DNA from: Burkholderia sp. D-99 | Lineage (GTDB): Bacteria; Pseudomonadota; Gammaproteobacteria; Burkholderiales; Burkholderiaceae | Length of the DNA stretch: 64,000 nucleotides | Reading direction: 5' to 3' | Assembly: GCF_011605345.1 (NCBI RefSeq) | Contig: NZ_JAAOXM010000009.1 | Coordinates: forward strand, 186,001 to 250,000 | Position numbers and translations under genes: made by a program | The notes under the pieces: generated by a model | Database searches by the model: none | Told to the model about the DNA's origin: nothing | What the model saw: only the letters and a program-made list of their open reading frames with translations | Shown: positions 61,781 through 64,000 of the stretch, piece by piece | Layout: every line of letters starts with the position of its first letter | Numbering within the stretch: position 1 is the first letter of the stretch

Positions 61781-61807
61781 ATAACTAGTAATATTAAAAC
61801 TAGTTAT
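61781..61807. promoter_or_regulatory. AT-rich perfect palindrome, probable operator
   Basis: ATAACTAGT (61781-61789) and ACTAGTTAT (61799-61807) form perfect 9-bp arms around a 9-bp AT-only spacer. In a genome this GC-rich the composition stands out. It is in the divergent region between the GST and acetyltransferase genes. Confidence 0.55.
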
Positions 61808-61865
61808 ATATAAGGCGAAAAATCCCGGAATAGACCGGCGTCACTTGCACGGCATTGCCGCTCCC

Positions 61866-62005
61866 GCAGCGCCCGCAGCGCCCGCAGCGCCCGCAGCGCC
61901 CGCAACACCGGCAGCGCTCGCGGCACCGACAGCACCGAAAGCACCGAAAGCACCGAAAGCACCGACAGCACCCGCAGCACCCGCAGCACCCGCAGCGCTT
62001 GCAGC
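61866..62005. repeat. 9-bp minisatellite upstream of the acetyltransferase
   Basis: About 15 units of a 9-bp repeat, first gcagcgccc-type then gcaccgaaa-type, lie 65 bp before ATG 62071. Unit length keeps all frames open, so several long artefactual ORFs cross it. Confidence 0.9.
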
Positions 62006-62070
62006 GTCCGCGCACAAGCCAACACTGGCATCCGGCCGCGCTCGCCGACGCAACGCGAAACAGGGAAATC

Positions 62071-62646
62071 ATGGGAGACAACTCGCGCATGGCAAACGAC
62101 GACCGCACCACGATCATTCCGAGAAGAACGCCGGAATCGGCGGCGATGGTGGCCGAGGTCAAGCGGGCGATGGCGATCGCCGCGCGGATCAACCGCCTGA
62201 CATTCGACGATGCCGCTGAAGTCCGCGCATTGTTCGGCGAACTGATCGGCACGCCGGTGGACGACGGCTTCGTGCTGATCCCGCCGTTCCATGCGACGGG
62301 CGGCACCGGCATGAAGCTCGGGCGCAACGTGTTCGTCAACCAGAACTGCACGTTCTACGATCTCGGCGGGCTCGAGATCGGCGACGACGTGATGATCGGG
62401 CCGAACGTCAGCCTCATCACGTCGGGCCACCCCGTCGAACCTTCGCGGCGGCGCGACTTCGTCATTGCGCAGCCGATCGTGATCGGACGGAACGTATGGA
62501 TCGGCGCCGGCGCGACGATCATCGGCGGTGTGACGGTGGGCGAGAACTCGGTGGTTGCGGCCGGCGCGGTCGTCACGCGGGATGTCGCGCCGAATGTGCT
62601 GGTCGGCGGTAATCGGGCCGCTGTCATCCGGTCGATTGCCGAATGA
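62071..62646 (+). CDS. Sugar O-acetyltransferase (maltose/galactoside type)
   Basis: Encodes 191 aa. A left-handed beta-helix of hexapeptide repeats (IGDDVMIGPNVSLITSGHPV, then GRNVWIGAGATIIGGVTVGENSVVAAGAVVTRDV) carries the catalytic His in SGHP. It is of the LacA/Maa group with the N-terminal helical cap. ATG 62071 is used; the in-frame extension from 61855 is the 9-bp repeat. It acetylates sugars with acetyl-CoA. Another O-acetyl acceptor is possible. Confidence 0.88.
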   Translation: MGDNSRMANDDRTTIIPRRTPESAAMVAEVKRAMAIAARINRLTFDDAAEVRALFGELIGTPVDDGFVLIPPFHATGGTGMKLGRNVFVNQNCTFYDLGGLEIGDDVMIGPNVSLITSGHPVEPSRRRDFVIAQPIVIGRNVWIGAGATIIGGVTVGENSVVAAGAVVTRDVAPNVLVGGNRAAVIRSIAE

Positions 62647-64000
62647 CGCTGCGAGCGGGCGCGCGCCTGTTCGAAGCAGTCTGGCCGGCCGGATGTGGAT
62701 AACCCGCCCGCGAGGCGACTCGAAACGCTGTGCATTTGAATGGTGAGGGTGCGGCCGAGGCCGTCCGGGCGGGGCTTTCCGGTGACTGTCCGATAGCTGC
62801 CGGCGGGTGCGCGAGCCGCGCCTGCCGATGTTCAGGCGAAGGTCGCGCGGTGCGATCGGTTGTGGATATCCCCACGCCGAAACGACTCGGCGCCCTGTGC
62901 ATTTCACAGGTGAGGGTCACCGGATGATGCGAAGTGGATGAAGCGGGTTGTGGACAACTCACCCACGAAACGACGCGAAATGCTGTGGAATTCAACGGTG
63001 AGGGTCGGCGCCCGATCCCGTGGCGCGCCTTTTCCGGCGCGGTTTCCTGACTTTTGCCGAGGTTCAGCGCGCCGCGCATTCTAGCCGAACGCGCGCGTGC
63101 GTGGCCGAACCGCGCATGCGCCCCGACGTGGATATCCCGGCATCGGCTGCCACCCGAAGGGCCGTGCATTCTAACGGCGAGCGCGGTGGAGTGGTCTGCA
63201 ATGCGCAGATTTTGCCGCGCATCGCCGCGTTCGCGAGCGACTCGACGTGCCCGGCGATGCAAAGGTGCGCATCAACACACGACAGAGGGCAGCGCACCAG
63301 AGTGTGATCATCCGGCCGCCCAAGCCCAAGCCGGCACCCAAGCCGAAACCCAAGCCGAAACCCAAGCCGAAACCCAAGCCGAAACCCAAGCCGAAACCCA
63401 AGCCGAAACCCAAGCCGACACCCAAGCCGACACCCAACCCGACACCCAACCCGACACCCAAGCCGACACCCAAGCCGACACCCAAGCCGACACCCAAGCC
63501 GACGTCGACGCCGCATGAAGCGTCTTGCACGTCCGGTTCGCACGCGAGCATGAGAGCGAGGACAGCACGTGCTCCCGTGTGGATATCCGGCTGCCGAAAC
63601 GACTCGCGGCACTGTGCATTTCGACGGTGAGTGTCAGCGTCCGATCGGCCGATGAGCCGCTTCCGGCATGGATTGCCGGCCGGCGGCGCGTTGCCGGACT
63701 CGCATCTCCGATTGCGCGGCGGATGCGCGGCCCATGTGGATATCCTGCGTCCCGGATCACTCGAAGCGCTGTGGTTTTCAGCGGTGAGGGTGCCCGCGCG
63801 GCAGGACGGCAACCCCGGATCGCGCGTGGATAACCGCCATTGCAGCAACTCGAAGCCCGGTGAATTTCAACGGTGAGCGCGAGCCCGCGATTGTGCAGCA
63901 TGCGGGCTCCGGCGTGGCTATCCGGGCGAGATACGGGCCGACAAACCCACTCGCGATCCTGTGTATTCGAACGGTGAGGGTGAACGGCGGATCGACGCAA
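62647..64000. repeat. Array of eight degenerate ~58-bp repeats
   Basis: Eight co-oriented copies lie at 62694-62751, 62861-62918, 62949-63006, 63127-63184, 63578-63635, 63735-63792, 63825-63881 and 63913-63982. Each has TGTGGATA(A/T)CC at one end (complement TTATCCACA, DnaA-box-like; the first copy is a perfect box). CGAAACGACTCG follows in the middle, CTGTGCATTTC after it, and AACGGTGAGGGTG closes the unit. Copies are spaced by about 88-90 bp or roughly twice that. No convincing gene is present; the region extends to the window end. Confidence 0.8.
63325..63504. repeat. 12-bp minisatellite, 15 units
   Basis: Fifteen cccaagccgaaa / cccaagccgaca units sit between the fourth and fifth copies of the 58-bp repeat. 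All frames are open, giving Pro/Lys or Gly/Leu/Val artefacts; one frame reads KPKPTPKP-type but lacks an N-terminal domain. Confidence 0.95.

Noticed and set aside
61845..62219. Ala/Pro/Lys-rich 124-aa ORF overlapping the acetyltransferase
   Set aside because: Created by the 9-bp repeat; no ribosome-binding site and it runs out of frame into a real gene.
63247..63630. Pro/Lys-rich protein of 127 aa
   Set aside because: It is the 12-bp minisatellite read in one frame, with no start signal or folded domain.
62694..64000. CRISPR array
   Set aside because: Repeats are degenerate (58 bp with long conserved gaps), spacers differ in length (30 to about 390 bp) and no cas gene is present.
62694..64000. 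Integron attC cassette array
   Set aside because: Similar repeat length, but no GTTRRRY/RYYYAAC core pairs or internal dyads, and no cassette ORFs.
62694..64000. Replication origin of the chromosome
   Set aside because: DnaA-box-like motifs exist, but no dnaA, dnaN, parA or AT-rich unwinding region lies nearby; not enough to claim an origin.

Overview
The window looks like chromosomal DNA of a Burkholderia cepacia-complex type betaproteobacterium. The evidence is the very high GC content, dense leaderless operons with ATGA/TAATG overlaps, Burkholderia-type families (DUF3138, a porin pair, an ortholog-like match to B. pseudomallei KirBac1.1, a T6SS lipase with lipoprotein immunity), and several short-unit minisatellites between genes. 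No rRNA, tRNA, CRISPR array or complete insertion sequence was seen. Species-level assignment is inference.

Layout. 1-2.6 kb: the end of a porin gene, a small helical protein and glutathione reductase. 2.8-6.0 kb: a probably acquired T6SS island with a frameshifted adaptor/tip fragment, a Tle3-type lipase, its Tli3-type lipoprotein immunity protein and a 40-codon remnant. 6.0-21.6 kb: a full gamma-glutamylated putrescine pathway. It comprises two PuuB oxidases, a DUF3138 outer-membrane protein, the PotIHGF ABC importer, an SpuC-type aminotransferase, PuuA and PuuD on the minus strand, and PuuR and PuuC on the plus strand across a 0.9-kb control region with PuuR-like boxes. 21.6-23.4 kb: a CopZ chaperone behind a CueR-type promoter, and an FtrB/FtrC-like iron uptake pair. 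23.5-31.5 kb: small proteins, glmS, glmU, ttcA, folB, a FolM-like SDR lacking its catalytic Tyr/Lys, a NDUFAF7-like methyltransferase and DUF2905.

31.5-38.6 kb: a LacI / AGE-epimerase / PfkB-kinase sugar operon, a CBS-containing EAL-GGDEF c-di-GMP protein flanked by minisatellites, and a bile-acid-symporter-family transporter. 38.9-49.8 kb: a secreted protein, a porin, LysR, nitronate monooxygenase, a fluoroacetate-dehalogenase-like hydrolase, an Lrp/EamA divergent pair, and an operon of a small Cys protein, GhrA, MvaB, a YbaK-like deacylase and DUF1289. 49.8-58.6 kb: Tat-exported phospholipase C, a lipoprotein, a LysR/GST divergent pair, MFS/LysR, a Phd-VapC-like pair whose toxin has lost an active-site Glu, and a DapA paralog. 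58.8-62.6 kb: sulfate-binding protein, KirBac channel, GST and a sugar O-acetyltransferase.

The last 1.35 kb (62.65-64.0 kb) has no convincing gene. It holds eight degenerate, co-oriented repeats of about 58 bp, each opening with a DnaA-box-like TGTGGATA(A/T) motif, interrupted by a 12-bp minisatellite. The array probably continues past the window and is the least explained structure here.
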